Source of the DNA: an uncultured Mediterraneibacter sp.
GTDB taxonomy: Bacteria > Bacillota > Clostridia > Lachnospirales > Lachnospiraceae
Length of the DNA stretch: 42,144 nt
Direction: 5' to 3'
Assembly (NCBI GenBank): GCA_944381935.1
Contig: CALWMN010000021.1
Location: 1 to 42,144 of the forward strand
Below are positions 34,173 through 42,144 of this stretch, one piece after another. Both the position numbers and the translations under genes were made by a program. Every line of letters begins with the position of its first letter. The stretch's first letter is position 1. The notes beneath the pieces were generated by a model. The model saw nothing but the letters and a program-made list of their open reading frames with translations. It was not told the DNA's origin and made no database searches.

Positions 34173-34766
34173 TTATCTGTGTATCCGGCACATTCCGGCC
34201 GCTTCGATGCAAAGCGCGATCCCCGTTATGACCAGGTATGCCGCGATGATATAGTTCAGCACGACTGCAGAACCAAAAGGCAGCAGGATGAACGTCGCCG
34301 ACAGGAGGATACTGAGCACACCACTCAACGTGATCATACCCGTGTTCTGCACCCCGAAATATTTCAGCCTCGACGCAAAGGAAACCTTCTGTGCCCCGCT
34401 GAATATAAGCACGACCGCCAGCATGAACGTAATGACATTTACGGTCAGAACCAGTGGCATTGCCGCAACGAGGATCCCCATCAGGATATTGACGGCCGCC
34501 ATCACAATAAGCATCGGGTCTTTAAAGTAATACGTGGTCGACAAATAGCTGACAATATGGCAGATGCCAAGCGCGATCAGGGCTGCCGCCGCCACATACT
34601 GGATCACTGCAAATACCTTTACCGGGAACGCAATGCACAGGATTCCTGCCACGATCAAAAGCGCTGCCACAATAAGGCATGTATTCCTGATCTTCTTTAT
34701 CTTTTTATTCCAGTTCTCAAAAAACTCATTAACATAATCAAATCCAGAATCAAAAAACCATCTCAT
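34173..34766 (-). CDS. DUF308/HdeD-like membrane protein under a CIRCE operator
   Basis: Integral membrane protein of 197 aa. After a basic amphipathic N-terminus (MRWFFDSGFDYVNEFFENWN, then KKIKKIRN) come about six hydrophobic segments in repeated pairs (CLIVAALLIVAGILCIAFPV, VIQYVAAAALIALGICHIVS, LIVMAAVNILMGILVAAMP and so on), the DUF308 pattern of acid-stress protein HdeD. Start at 34766 (AAGGAG 10 bases upstream); a TTG two codons earlier is too close to the ribosome site. Its promoter overlaps a CIRCE element, so it is likely repressed by HrcA and induced by heat or misfolded protein. Function of the family in Clostridia is unknown. Confidence 0.85.
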   Translation of the reverse strand: MRWFFDSGFDYVNEFFENWNKKIKKIRNTCLIVAALLIVAGILCIAFPVKVFAVIQYVAAAALIALGICHIVSYLSTTYYFKDPMLIVMAAVNILMGILVAAMPLVLTVNVITFMLAVVLIFSGAQKVSFASRLKYFGVQNTGMITLSGVLSILLSATFILLPFGSAVVLNYIIAAYLVITGIALCIEAAGMCRIHR

Positions 34767-34801
34767 AAACAATGAGCTCCTTTCCTCTTTTTCTATAAGG
34801 A

Positions 34802-34830
34802 AATATAGCTCGGATTATCAGCACTGTAAA
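34802..34830 (-). promoter_or_regulatory. Promoter of the DUF308 gene
   Basis: On the minus strand TTTACA (34825-34830), 17 bases, TATATT (34802-34807). The -35 box lies inside the CIRCE element. Confidence 0.65.
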
Positions 34831-34844
34831 CACTTGAGTGCTAA
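34818..34844. promoter_or_regulatory. CIRCE element (HrcA operator)
   Basis: TCAGCACTG-N9-GAGTGCTAA. The right arm is a perfect match to the CIRCE consensus (TTAGCACTC-N9-GAGTGCTAA), the left arm differs at 2 of 9 bases, and the spacer is exactly 9. It overlaps the -35 box of the DUF308 gene. Confidence 0.8.
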
Positions 34845-34864
34845 TTTATTAAATTTTCATATTT

Positions 34865-35809
34865 TCATATCAGAGACAGGCTCCTCAGAACATACAGCCA
34901 GCCTGTCACCGTAAAAGCACTGAAAAATGTGGTCAGCATGACTGTGCTGGATGTCAGTACCCCTTCATGCCCCATATTTCTTGCCATCACATAACAGCTC
35001 ACCGTCGTCGCGGAACCAAGCATAATCAGGATTGCCACAAGCTGCTCCCTGCGAAATCCCATCCAAACTGCCAGAGGAAGAAAGATGGCAGCAAAACCGG
35101 CCAGCTTCATCACAGCCGCCAGGGCCGCCGGCTTTGCCTTTCCAAATGCCTTCCTTATGTCAAAAGACGCTCCCATCGCCATAAGTCCCAGTGGCGTTGC
35201 AATGGCGCTCACATCAGAGACCGCCTTTTCCATGACGGAAGGCATGGGAAGCCGCAGGGCAGACCAGAAAAGCCCTGCCGCGATTCCGAGTATGATCGGG
35301 TTCGTCACAATGCCTTTCAGCGTAGTAACCCACACCTCTCTGTCCAGCTTCCGCCTCTCCTGCCTGAAGAGGGACAGGACAACCACTGCCATGATATTAT
35401 AAAGCGGAACACTTCCGATGATCATAAGAGGCGCCATTTTGGCATCCCCGTATATATTCTCGATGAAGGCAATCCCCAGAAGTGCCGCGCTGCTCCGGTA
35501 GGACGCCTGTATGAACTCCCCCCTGACAGAGCTATCCCTCCATAACAGCGATAGCAAAGCGGCAAGGGCAATGCTGAGAAATGTAGTGCAAAAACAGAAC
35601 AGCACAAACTTCATATCCCACACTGCTGAAAAATCCACTGTCGCCAGGTCTTTAAACACAAGCACCGGCAGGGGCACAAGAAAGACAAACTGATTCATTT
35701 TGGACGCAAAATCCTCGTCAATCCATCTGAGTTTCCGAAAAAAGAGCCCTAAAAGCATCAAAAGGAAGATGGGCGCCGTCGCATTCAGGCTGAAGATCAG
35801 ATTTTCCAT
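34865..35809 (-). CDS. AEC-family (auxin efflux carrier-like) transporter
   Basis: Membrane permease of 314 aa with about ten hydrophobic helices in two halves. It fits the AEC family: FSLNATAPIFLLMLLGLFFRKL start, FVFLVPLPVLVFKDLA, AFIENIYGDAKMAPLMIIGSVPLYNIMAV, NPIILGIAAGLFW and TVSCYVMARNMGHE near the end. Bacterial members carry malate, malonate or other organic acids. The ATG stands 3 bases after the pyruvate kinase stop, so the two are one transcription unit, and an organic acid linked to pyruvate metabolism is a reasonable guess for the substrate. Confidence 0.88.
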   Translation of the reverse strand: MENLIFSLNATAPIFLLMLLGLFFRKLRWIDEDFASKMNQFVFLVPLPVLVFKDLATVDFSAVWDMKFVLFCFCTTFLSIALAALLSLLWRDSSVRGEFIQASYRSSAALLGIAFIENIYGDAKMAPLMIIGSVPLYNIMAVVVLSLFRQERRKLDREVWVTTLKGIVTNPIILGIAAGLFWSALRLPMPSVMEKAVSDVSAIATPLGLMAMGASFDIRKAFGKAKPAALAAVMKLAGFAAIFLPLAVWMGFRREQLVAILIMLGSATTVSCYVMARNMGHEGVLTSSTVMLTTFFSAFTVTGWLYVLRSLSLI

Positions 35810-35812
35810 GTC

Positions 35813-37237
35813 CTATTCTCCCACAATGCATACGCGGATCAGGTTCGTCCTCCCCGGGATTCCCAGCGGGATCCCCCCGGCAAATACAATCTCATCCCCG
35901 TCTTCTACCAGGCCGTGAGACTTCGCCGCCTCGATGGCACGCAGGCAGAGAATCTCAGAACTGTATTCTTCCTTTATAGACATGGGATATATCCCCCAGG
36001 ACATGTTAAGCTGCCTGCACACCTTCTTTGAGCTGGAGCAGCCTCCGATCAGGCATCCCGGACGGTATTTTGAGATCATCCGCGCCGTACACCCTGTCTT
36101 GCTCGCTGCCAGAATAGCATTTGCCTTCAAATCAATCGCCGTCATACAGGTGGCATGGGAAATAGCATTGGTCACATCCGGGTCTTCCGAGCGCTCTGAT
36201 TTCCTGAAAATGGTATTGTAATCAATACTGTTTTCCATGCTGACAGCAATCCTGACCATCATCTTCAATGCTTCCACAGGATATTTCCCTGCCGCTGTCT
36301 CCCCGGAGAGCATGATCGCGCTTGTCCCCTGATAAATCGCATTGGCAACGTCTGTGGCTTCCGCACGGGTCGGCCTTGGATGCGCCATCATGGAATCCAG
36401 CATCTGTGTGGCAGTGATCACGACTTTCCCTGCCTGGTATACCTTCTCAATAATCCTCTGCTGGATAACCGGCACCCGCTCAAGAGGAATCTCAACTCCC
36501 ATATCTCCGCGCGCCACCATGATCCCATCGGCTTCCTCAATAATCGCATCAATATTGTCCACACCCTGCTGATTCTCAATCTTTGCGATGATATTGACAG
36601 ACTCCCCTCCGTTCTCATCCAAAAGCCTTCTCATCGCTCTGATATCATCGGCAGTCCGGGTAAAGGATGCCGCCACAAAGTCGAAGTCTTCCTTGATTCC
36701 GAAAAGAAGATCCTCTTTATCTTTCGGACTGATAAACGGCATGTTCAGTTCAACCCCCGGGACATTAACCCCCTTGCGGTCCGAAATATCCCCTCCGTTC
36801 CTGACAACGCAGACGATATCCTTTCCTTCGATCTTTTCTACCCTCATCCCGACCAGGCCGTCGTCAATCAGGATAGCATCCCCTGCCTTTACATCCCGGT
36901 AAAGCTCCTTATAAGAAACTGTCACACTCTCCTGGGTCCCCTCAATTTCATCATTGACAAGAGTAAACTTCTGCCCTTCCTGGAGCGTGATCTTATGGCT
37001 CCGAAAACATCCGATCCGAATCTCCGGGCCCTTTGTATCCAGAAGCGCGGCAATCGGCCTGTCATATTCTTCCCGGAGCGCCTTCAGACTCTCCAGCCGC
37101 GTCTTCTGTTCCTCATGGGAACCATGGGAAAAATTAAATCTCGCAACGTCCATTCCCTCCCGGATAAGCGCTTCGAGAATCCCTTCCCGGTCTGTCGCAG
37201 GACCAAGTGTACAGATGATCTTTGTCTTTCTTATAAT
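35813..37237 (-). CDS. pyk: Pyruvate kinase, with a non-canonical start codon (ATT or ATA)
   Basis: Converts phosphoenolpyruvate and ADP to pyruvate and ATP. Contains ARFNFSHGSHEEQ, LLDTKGPEIRIG, ANIENQQG-type IIAKIENQQGVDNID, GIMVARGDMGVEIP, HPRPTRAEATDVANAI and LSGETAAGKYPVEAL; the C-terminal domain is complete. The first ATG in frame (37153, MDVARFNFSH) would remove the essential first strand. Upstream the frame continues without a break as RKTKIICTLGPATDREGILE, the true N-terminus, back to ATA (37234) and ATT (37237) behind AGGAAAGGAAAAG. A TAA lies 14 codons before the ATT, and no ATG, GTG, TTG or CTG lies between it and that N-terminus. With ATT the product is 474 aa, the normal length. 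Followed by the AEC transporter. Confidence 0.93.
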   Translation of the reverse strand: MIRKTKIICTLGPATDREGILEALIREGMDVARFNFSHGSHEEQKTRLESLKALREEYDRPIAALLDTKGPEIRIGCFRSHKITLQEGQKFTLVNDEIEGTQESVTVSYKELYRDVKAGDAILIDDGLVGMRVEKIEGKDIVCVVRNGGDISDRKGVNVPGVELNMPFISPKDKEDLLFGIKEDFDFVAASFTRTADDIRAMRRLLDENGGESVNIIAKIENQQGVDNIDAIIEEADGIMVARGDMGVEIPLERVPVIQQRIIEKVYQAGKVVITATQMLDSMMAHPRPTRAEATDVANAIYQGTSAIMLSGETAAGKYPVEALKMMVRIAVSMENSIDYNTIFRKSERSEDPDVTNAISHATCMTAIDLKANAILAASKTGCTARMISKYRPGCLIGGCSSSKKVCRQLNMSWGIYPMSIKEEYSSEILCLRAIEAAKSHGLVEDGDEIVFAGGIPLGIPGRTNLIRVCIVGE

Positions 37238-37278
37238 CTTTTCCTTTCCTGATAAATCCTTCCATTTCTTTAATGATT

Positions 37279-37284
37279 ATTATA
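37279..37284 (-). promoter_or_regulatory. Possible -10 box for pyk
   Basis: TATAAT on the minus strand, 42 bases before the proposed pyk start. It is embedded in AATGAT-N9-ATCATT, an inverted repeat that could be an operator. The -35 region is poor. Confidence 0.4.
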
Positions 37285-37358
37285 TCATCATTATCAGTTC
37301 AATATCCAGAGGGATTTGCCGATACGCGCCTTTCCCACAGCACATTGACAATATAAAA

Positions 37359-37398
37359 GCCTTCCGCCTGTCAGGTCGTTGACCTGCAGATGGAAGGC
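37359..37398 (-). terminator. Intrinsic terminator after the CMD-like gene
   Basis: GCCTTCC (37359-37365) pairs with GGAAGGC (37392-37398), with an inner stem CAGGTC-GTT-GACCTG. It lies between the CMD-like gene and pyk, with a short T-run on the minus strand. Confidence 0.75.
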
Positions 37399-37412
37399 GT
37401 ATCCGTCATTTT

Positions 37413-38162
37413 TTACTGCTGCCCTGCCGCATCATTGACACACCTGAGCGCATTCAGGCTTCTCGGATATCCAATATAGGGAAGGCACTGGGAAATGATC
37501 TTGATCAAAAATGCCTTGTCATTTCCCACTTTCATATTCCCTGCCGCATGGGAAGTAAGCTGAGGCTCACATCCTCCCTGTGCTGCGAGGAAACAGAATG
37601 TGATCATCTCGCGCTGCCTGTAGTCAAGCCCTGTCCGCGTATAATAATCTCCAAAACAGTTGCCCGACAGCCACCGGTTGATATGGCGGCTTTCTTCCGG
37701 CCCGGATGTAGAAAAGCCTCTCATTCCGTCTCCAAAAATATCCACCTGGGCCTGCTCCCCTTTTTCCACGCGGTCCTTGATCGTAGTTGTCGTCTGCCCT
37801 TCAAGGGGAAGCGCAATTCCCTTTTCTGCCAGGATCTGATTTACCGCGTCAAAGAATGGGCGCACTCTCCCAATTCCCAGATAGGCACATGCCTGGTAAA
37901 CGATCTCCTTTACCTCCACCGGCGTCACGCCAAGGTTCAGCGCCCCCGGAAGGATCTCCCTGAATTCGTCCACTCCCTGGCATCCGAGAAGCGTCGCAAG
38001 AATCGCCATCATCCGGGTGCGGTCATCCAGGTCGTCCTGATTTACTACTTCATCACAGGAAAAGTCAGCGAAAAAATCCGTGAACTCAGGATCTGTAGAT
38101 GCAAGTTTAAATTCTCCGCCTGGATATAATCTGTTAAAATATTTTTTTGCTGCTTCTGTCAT
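37413..38162 (-). CDS. Carboxymuconolactone decarboxylase (AhpD-like) family protein, two domains
   Basis: Protein of 249 aa with tandem CMD-type helical domains: the first at about 40-110 (RTRMMAILATLLGCQGVDEFREILPGALN, VKEIVYQACAYLGIGRVRPFFDAV), the second at about 175-245 (YRQREMITFCFLAAQGGCEPQL, then SHAAGNMKVGNDKAFLIKII). No CxxC pair is seen, so it is not an AhpD-type peroxidase reductase. Such proteins in gut Firmicutes often stand beside a cupin gene, as here (65 bases after it). Actual reaction unknown; perhaps a decarboxylase or isomerase of small acids. Confidence 0.85.
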   Translation of the reverse strand: MTEAAKKYFNRLYPGGEFKLASTDPEFTDFFADFSCDEVVNQDDLDDRTRMMAILATLLGCQGVDEFREILPGALNLGVTPVEVKEIVYQACAYLGIGRVRPFFDAVNQILAEKGIALPLEGQTTTTIKDRVEKGEQAQVDIFGDGMRGFSTSGPEESRHINRWLSGNCFGDYYTRTGLDYRQREMITFCFLAAQGGCEPQLTSHAAGNMKVGNDKAFLIKIISQCLPYIGYPRSLNALRCVNDAAGQQ

Positions 38163-38227
38163 AACTGACCACCCTTCTTCCTATTATAAACTGATTCGGA
38201 GGGGAAACCCCTCCGATATATCGCATG

Positions 38228-38650
38228 CTATTTTAATTTTCCATATTCTTCGTCTGATACAGCCTCAAGCCATTCATTGGAAGCCCCCTCTGCAGGGACC
38301 TCGATGGCAAGGTGCTGGAACCAACTGTCCGCTGCCGCACCGTGCCAGTGCTTTACCTCCGGCGGAATATTCACAACATCTCCGGCTTTCAGCTCCTGTG
38401 CGGGTTTTCCCCACTCCTGATACCAGCCGCGTCCGCCTGTTACAAGGAGTATCTGGCCTCCTTTATGATGGATATGCCAATTGTTACGGCAGCCCGGCTC
38501 AAAAGTTACATTGCCTATTCCCACTCTTTCTGTGGTGAGCATTTTCAGATAGCTCTGTCCGATGAAGTACTGTGCAAATGCTGTGTTCGGCTCGCCGATC
38601 TCAAATACATTTCCGCCTCCTAAGTCCTGTTTCATTTTTTCTGTATCCAT
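38228..38650 (-). CDS. Cupin-domain protein
   Basis: Single-domain cupin of 140 aa. Motif 1 is GCRNNWHIHHKGGQILLVTGGRGWYQEWG with metal histidines; motif 2 is LKAGDVVNIPPEVKHWHGAAADSWFQHLAI. This arrangement matches small cupins that stand next to carboxymuconolactone decarboxylase-like genes in many bacteria, and that gene follows here. GGAGG precedes the ATG. Probably a metal-binding enzyme or ligand-binding protein; reaction unknown. Confidence 0.88.
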   Translation of the reverse strand: MDTEKMKQDLGGGNVFEIGEPNTAFAQYFIGQSYLKMLTTERVGIGNVTFEPGCRNNWHIHHKGGQILLVTGGRGWYQEWGKPAQELKAGDVVNIPPEVKHWHGAAADSWFQHLAIEVPAEGASNEWLEAVSDEEYGKLK

Positions 38651-38702
38651 GTGTAACGCCTCCAGTTTTTATACAATTTCTTTTTATCTGTATATATTGT
38701 AT

Positions 38703-38721
38703 AACCGGTTGGGCCTATAGG
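38703..38721. promoter_or_regulatory. Two adjacent palindromes upstream of the cupin gene
   Basis: AACCGGTT (38703-38710) and CCTATAGG (38714-38721) lie just upstream of a TATACA-type -10 box, about 55 bases before the cupin start. The layout (dyads between -35 and -10) recalls MerR-type promoters. No regulator gene is adjacent. Confidence 0.35.
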
Positions 38722-38844
38722 CAAATGCTTAGTTCACATGATGGAGTATGCCTGGGAGGTATGATTGTAAAATGCGATTCACCCTTATTTTGCAACACAT
38801 AATAAGTTCCCTTTGATTCCCCTTCTTTCTTTAGCAATTCTAAA

Positions 38845-39036
38845 TTAGTTTATTCTCTTAATCTCTTTAGTGCCCTTGATTCTTTTATATTTAGGAGCTT
38901 CTTCCAAAAAGCCACTCTCCCGCAGTCCCCTCAAATGCTGCATGATCACCTTTCCGGTTTTGGGATGCGGCTTTCCGGCTCTTTTACTATATATATCTTT
39001 TCGACCTTTGAAAAAAGAAATAGAAGTACTGGGCAT
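38845..39036 (-). pseudogene. Gene fragment, winged-helix-like C-terminus (63 aa)
   Basis: A 63-codon frame without a convincing ribosome site. The part DIYSKRAGKPHPKTGKVIMQ and LRGLRESGFLEEAPKYKRIK looks like a winged helix such as ends some restriction endonucleases (for example the DpnI C-terminus), but the match is only in style. It is probably the 3' remnant of a larger gene, lying just past the decayed surface protein. The remainder of 38722-39166 shows no gene. Confidence 0.35.
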
Positions 39037-39166
39037 GTTTCTGAGTGATCGGCGTACACCAGGTCGATGCTGTCACCCCTTTCCAACAAAAAAGGGTGTC
39101 ACAAAATCATTAAATCAGATGATCAAGCGATACCCTCTCTCTGCTTATAGGAAAATCAGGAGTATA

Positions 39167-40440
39167 TCATTTGTTTTGTTTCTTCCAAAGCGCCCCTGCC
39201 GTTCCGGCTGATATGGGCATAAGGAAAATGTATATAGATCCACTGCTGGAAACGCCGGTCTGGGGAGAGGCTTCAATGTCTTTTTCTCTGTCCGATCCTG
39301 TACTTACTTCCTCAGACGGAGCGGCGTTTACGCTCTCATTGGAAGCCCTCTGTACGGCCAGGCGCCGGTTCTGTGCCGCTTTCTGTTCCCACTACCCGGA
39401 TTACTGCCGAACCGGTTATAACCGAATAGTTATTACTGGATGGAGTGAACCTGTACCAGAATGTATAAGAGCCTTCAGACAGGATCCCCAGTGTCTGTTC
39501 ATCCTGCGGAAGAGCGGCAGTGCCGTCGTATGCCTTGCCTGCATCTCCCGACAGAACAGCCGTTACGATACGCTGCTGCAGACTCACCCCTGCTCTGGCA
39601 TCGTAAGAAAAATCAGCGTTCTGATCCACGCACCGGACAACCAAATCAAAGGAGCCTACAGGCAGTTTCTTTTCTGCAGTATCTACGCTCAATCGGTATT
39701 TGCCGTCTGGATCAACATTAACAGGCCCGCTTATCTGCGACGAGTTCCCGGAAGCGTCTTCCATAAACAGCGTCATCTGCATGTCCGGCGCCTGCGCCGG
39801 CGGGATTGTGAAAGCGGTCTCTACCGATACAGTATCCCCGTATATGAATACGTTTCCTGCGCCTCCGCTTCCGCCGGAAACAGTCATGCTGTCAGCCGGA
39901 ACTGTATGTGGCTTCACCTCTATCGACACCTCTGCGGTTTCTGTCAACGTACTGGATGTACCAAACTGTACGTCGACTTTTATCGTTGCCGTATATGTCC
40001 CGTCAATCTCTACATAATTCCATGCATGCCTTTCCCCATATGGCAGGTTTTTATCATTATATGCCGTCGTTTTCAGAAAGGATCCCGCTTGCGGCACAGC
40101 GGGAAAAATTGCTGGCTCCCATGCCGTTTGCATTATATGTATTATGGATTGAAAGCCAGTTATTCAGATACCGTATGGTAAGGACCGGATCTCCGATGGG
40201 AGCGCCGTCCATAATCCTGTCCACGGCTTCATCAAACTGCGTCCGGTACCCTGGCAAATTATCTGCCGTAAACCCGTCATAAAAGTAGGATTCGCCGCTC
40301 ATAGCGGACAGATGCCAGGACGGGCTGTCATCGTCCCAGTCCGCATCGGGTTCAAAAGCGATGCGTGACACATTTATCCAGAAATATTCCGGGGTTGTCT
40401 CGTATGCGTCAAGTAATTGTTGGAACTTTTCTCATCCTCA
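39167..40440 (-). pseudogene. Decayed sortase-anchored surface protein with transglutaminase-like and Ig-like parts
   Basis: Pieces of one protein are spread over three frames. The 5' part (about 40440-40057) reads EKFQQLLDAYETTPEYFWIN then YLNNWLSIHNTYNANGMGAS, like the start of a transglutaminase-like domain. The next frame carries YGERHAWNYVEIDG, its histidine motif, but then jumps straight to Ig-like sequence (TYTATIKVDVQFG onward), and the cysteine part is missing. The last frame shift, near 39345, leads to a cell-wall sorting signal: SPQTG (39254-39268), a hydrophobic stretch (IYIFLMPISAGTAGALW) and KKQNK before TGA at 39167-39169. Frame shifts fall near 40430, 40095 and 39345. Sequencing errors could explain one, not the missing core. 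Confidence 0.75.
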
Positions 40441-40539
40441 ACCATGTATACTGTACGATATGCACCTGTATTTCAAACGCTATACACTCAAAATATTTCA
40501 AAAGATCTGGAATCCCTTTTGAGTATGCCTTTCCAGGAT

Positions 40540-42144
40540 TCACCTAATATCATAAACGCTCCTGGCACTGATCCCGTCCGGTTTCCCACGCAGGATACGG
40601 ACTTTCTTTTTGCCTGCGTTCATATCAAAATAATTATCACTCAGGATCATATCTTCATTCTCATTCAAAATTTCCACGCTTTTCGCATAAGCGTCAGCAT
40701 AAACAGTGATCCACTCCCCGTCCGCCTCCACATGCAGATGCGGGTTCTGATATCGGAAATATTTCGGGTAGGAAAAGATAACCGTACCGTCCGCAATCGG
40801 TTCATCTGTCGCCGTTCCCATACAATCCCACGCCTGAAAGCTCACGTACTCTGTGAACACATCGATATCAGGAAGCAGCGCTTTCCCGGTCCACTGCGCC
40901 GAGAACGCCGGAACCGCGATCTTCGTCTCCTCGCTTCGGAGCACTTCCGCCCGTGCATTCCTCACCTGCCAGCGCAGGAGGATCTCCCGGTCCTGTCTCG
41001 TCTCGTTGGAGGCATTGAACCGCACGGATTTTTCAAACCGGAAATGCTGACGGTTCATATTTGCTTCCTGGGTCATCCAGCTCTCCTCCTCGCAGGATAC
41101 GAGCACCGGAGCGAAAAAGCGTTTCGCGTAATAGTGCAGCGCTTTCCATCTCCCGTGATAATCAATGGATGACCAGGAGATGACCGGCCAGCAGTCGTTT
41201 AACTGCCAGTAGACCGCGCCCATGCATCTGCCGCGGTTTCTGCGGAAATGCTCCACCCCGTAGCGGATACCGTCCGCCTGCAGCAGCTGGGAGGCATAGA
41301 TCAGCGTGGCTAAATCCGTCGGATACCGGTACGCCTGCTGCATATAGCTCATGATCTTTCCGTTGGCGCCGTAATTGCGCTGATGTTTCTCCATAATATA
41401 GGAGAAAATATTCCAGTCTGCCGGATCATCTGTGAAGGATTCGATGGTCCTTTTCGACGGAAACGCCTGAAAACCAAATTCCGAAATATACCGGAAATAA
41501 TGTTTCCTGTACTCGGAGAACGGACGGCTTCCATGCCACACTTTCCAGTAGTGGACATCACCCCGGTCGGGATCGTTGGGGTTGTCAAAAGATCCGCCGG
41601 AGGATGGGCTTGCAGGCCAGTAGAACGTCTCCGGGTCATATTTTCTGAGGACTTCAGGGATGATCCTCTCATACATGAACAGATAGTCTCTGACCTCGCT
41701 TTGTTTTGTCACCCAGCACCGCTCGTCCACAAACATTTCCATCTCGTTGTTCCCGCACCACAGGCCGAGGCTGGCGTGGTGGCGGATCCTTGTAATATTA
41801 TCGATAAATTCCTGCCGGATATTCGCCTCAAATTCTTCCGTCAGCTCATAGACGGAGCAGGCAAACATGAAATCCTGCCAGACAACCAGTCCCAGTTCAT
41901 CGCACAGATCGAAGAACCAGTCATCCGGGTAGAAGCCGCCGCCCCATACGCGGATCGAATTAAAGTTTGCAAGGCGGCAGTCCTCAAGGAGACGCTCTGT
42001 CCGTTCTCTGCTCCGCCGTCCGAGGAGGTGGTCCTCCGGTATGTAATCTGCTCCCATGGCAAAGAAGCAGACTCCGTTTACCTCATGGGCAAAGCTCTCG
42101 CCCCACGCATCCTTTTCCCTTTTTACAGTCAGCGTGCGCAGGCC
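40540..42144 (-). CDS. Beta-mannosidase-like glycoside hydrolase family 2, 5' partial
   Basis: C-terminal about 535 residues of a GH2 enzyme; the frame is open to the window end, so ATG at 42057 is internal. Visible barrel motifs: NFNSIRVWGGGFYPDDWFFDLCDELGLVVWQDFMFAC, acid/base Glu in LWCGNNEMEMF, YWPASPSSGG, DVHYWKVWHG, nucleophile Glu in YISEFGFQAFPS, and GAVYWQLNDCWPVISWSSIDY. These belong to the beta-mannosidase branch (WCGNNE, SEFGFQ) rather than beta-galactosidase. C-terminal beta domains follow. No signal peptide can be judged. Located apart from the GH3/GH2 pair, but likely part of the same glycan-degrading repertoire. Confidence 0.93.
   Translation of the reverse strand, partial: GLRTLTVKREKDAWGESFAHEVNGVCFFAMGADYIPEDHLLGRRSRERTERLLEDCRLANFNSIRVWGGGFYPDDWFFDLCDELGLVVWQDFMFACSVYELTEEFEANIRQEFIDNITRIRHHASLGLWCGNNEMEMFVDERCWVTKQSEVRDYLFMYERIIPEVLRKYDPETFYWPASPSSGGSFDNPNDPDRGDVHYWKVWHGSRPFSEYRKHYFRYISEFGFQAFPSKRTIESFTDDPADWNIFSYIMEKHQRNYGANGKIMSYMQQAYRYPTDLATLIYASQLLQADGIRYGVEHFRRNRGRCMGAVYWQLNDCWPVISWSSIDYHGRWKALHYYAKRFFAPVLVSCEEESWMTQEANMNRQHFRFEKSVRFNASNETRQDREILLRWQVRNARAEVLRSEETKIAVPAFSAQWTGKALLPDIDVFTEYVSFQAWDCMGTATDEPIADGTVIFSYPKYFRYQNPHLHVEADGEWITVYADAYAKSVEILNENEDMILSDNYFDMNAGKKKVRILRGKPDGISARSVYDIR

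Noticed and set aside
36380-37252. 290-codon plus-strand frame opposite pyruvate kinase
   Set aside because: Exact antisense shadow of a strongly conserved gene.
39070-39102. Terminator hairpin after the surface-protein pseudogene
   Set aside because: CACCC/GGGTG arms are bulged and no T-run follows on the minus strand.
39171-40181. 336-codon plus-strand frame
   Set aside because: Low-complexity, Cys/Arg-rich translation opposite the surface-protein pseudogene; no ribosome site or family.

Overview
The window looks like chromosomal DNA of an anaerobic, spore-forming Firmicute of the Lachnospiraceae type. This is inferred from pyruvate formate-lyase with its activase, a sporulation sigma-K fragment, a Gram-positive gene order (ireB-ruvX-DUF1292-fur-rnj-trmR-trhP), a DUF4317 gene, strong AGGAGG ribosome sites, a CIRCE heat-shock operator and sortase-type surface protein remains. 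Most genes lie on the minus strand. No rRNA, tRNA or CRISPR array was seen.

Left end (1-3.2 kb): the window opens inside a large serine recombinase whose stop codon falls in an AATGA core. The 3' half of sigK starts at that core. This is the layout of a sigK-intervening (skin) element: the recombinase would excise the element in the mother cell and restore sigK. Next come two small membrane proteins and a divergent Xre-type regulator.

3.2-15.3 kb: a dense housekeeping block. It holds the tRNA wobble-uridine hydroxylation/methylation pair trhP/trmR, RNase J, a Fur-family regulator, DUF1292, ruvX, ireB and mtaB. A divergent HPr-like protein without the phospho-histidine follows. Then comes a compact five-gene run: GH25 lipoprotein, prmA, rsmE, cysteine desulfurase and thiI, of which the last two supply sulfur to tRNA. 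15.4-18.0 kb: molybdenum cofactor genes moaC-mogA-moaA-MOSC. 18.1-22.7 kb: a MarR regulator with a clear promoter and operator, driving a heterodimeric ABC exporter.

22.8-29.1 kb: a DUF4317 gene ending in a 27-bp hairpin; a MATE efflux gene behind a leader with a terminator that fits a guanidine-IV (mepA) riboswitch; and pflA and pflB separated by a mosaic of palindromic and 22-bp repeats. 29.1-34.1 kb: a control region with several palindromes, then GH3 and GH2 glycosidases. 34.1-38.7 kb: a DUF308 membrane protein under a CIRCE operator, an AEC transporter behind pyruvate kinase (whose only possible start codon is ATT or ATA), a carboxymuconolactone decarboxylase-like protein and a cupin. 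Right end: a decayed sortase-anchored surface protein and the 3' part of a GH2 beta-mannosidase that runs off the window.

The strongest leads are the sigK/skin junction, the non-AUG pyruvate kinase start, the CIRCE-controlled DUF308 gene, the MATE leader and the repeat mosaic between pflB and pflA.
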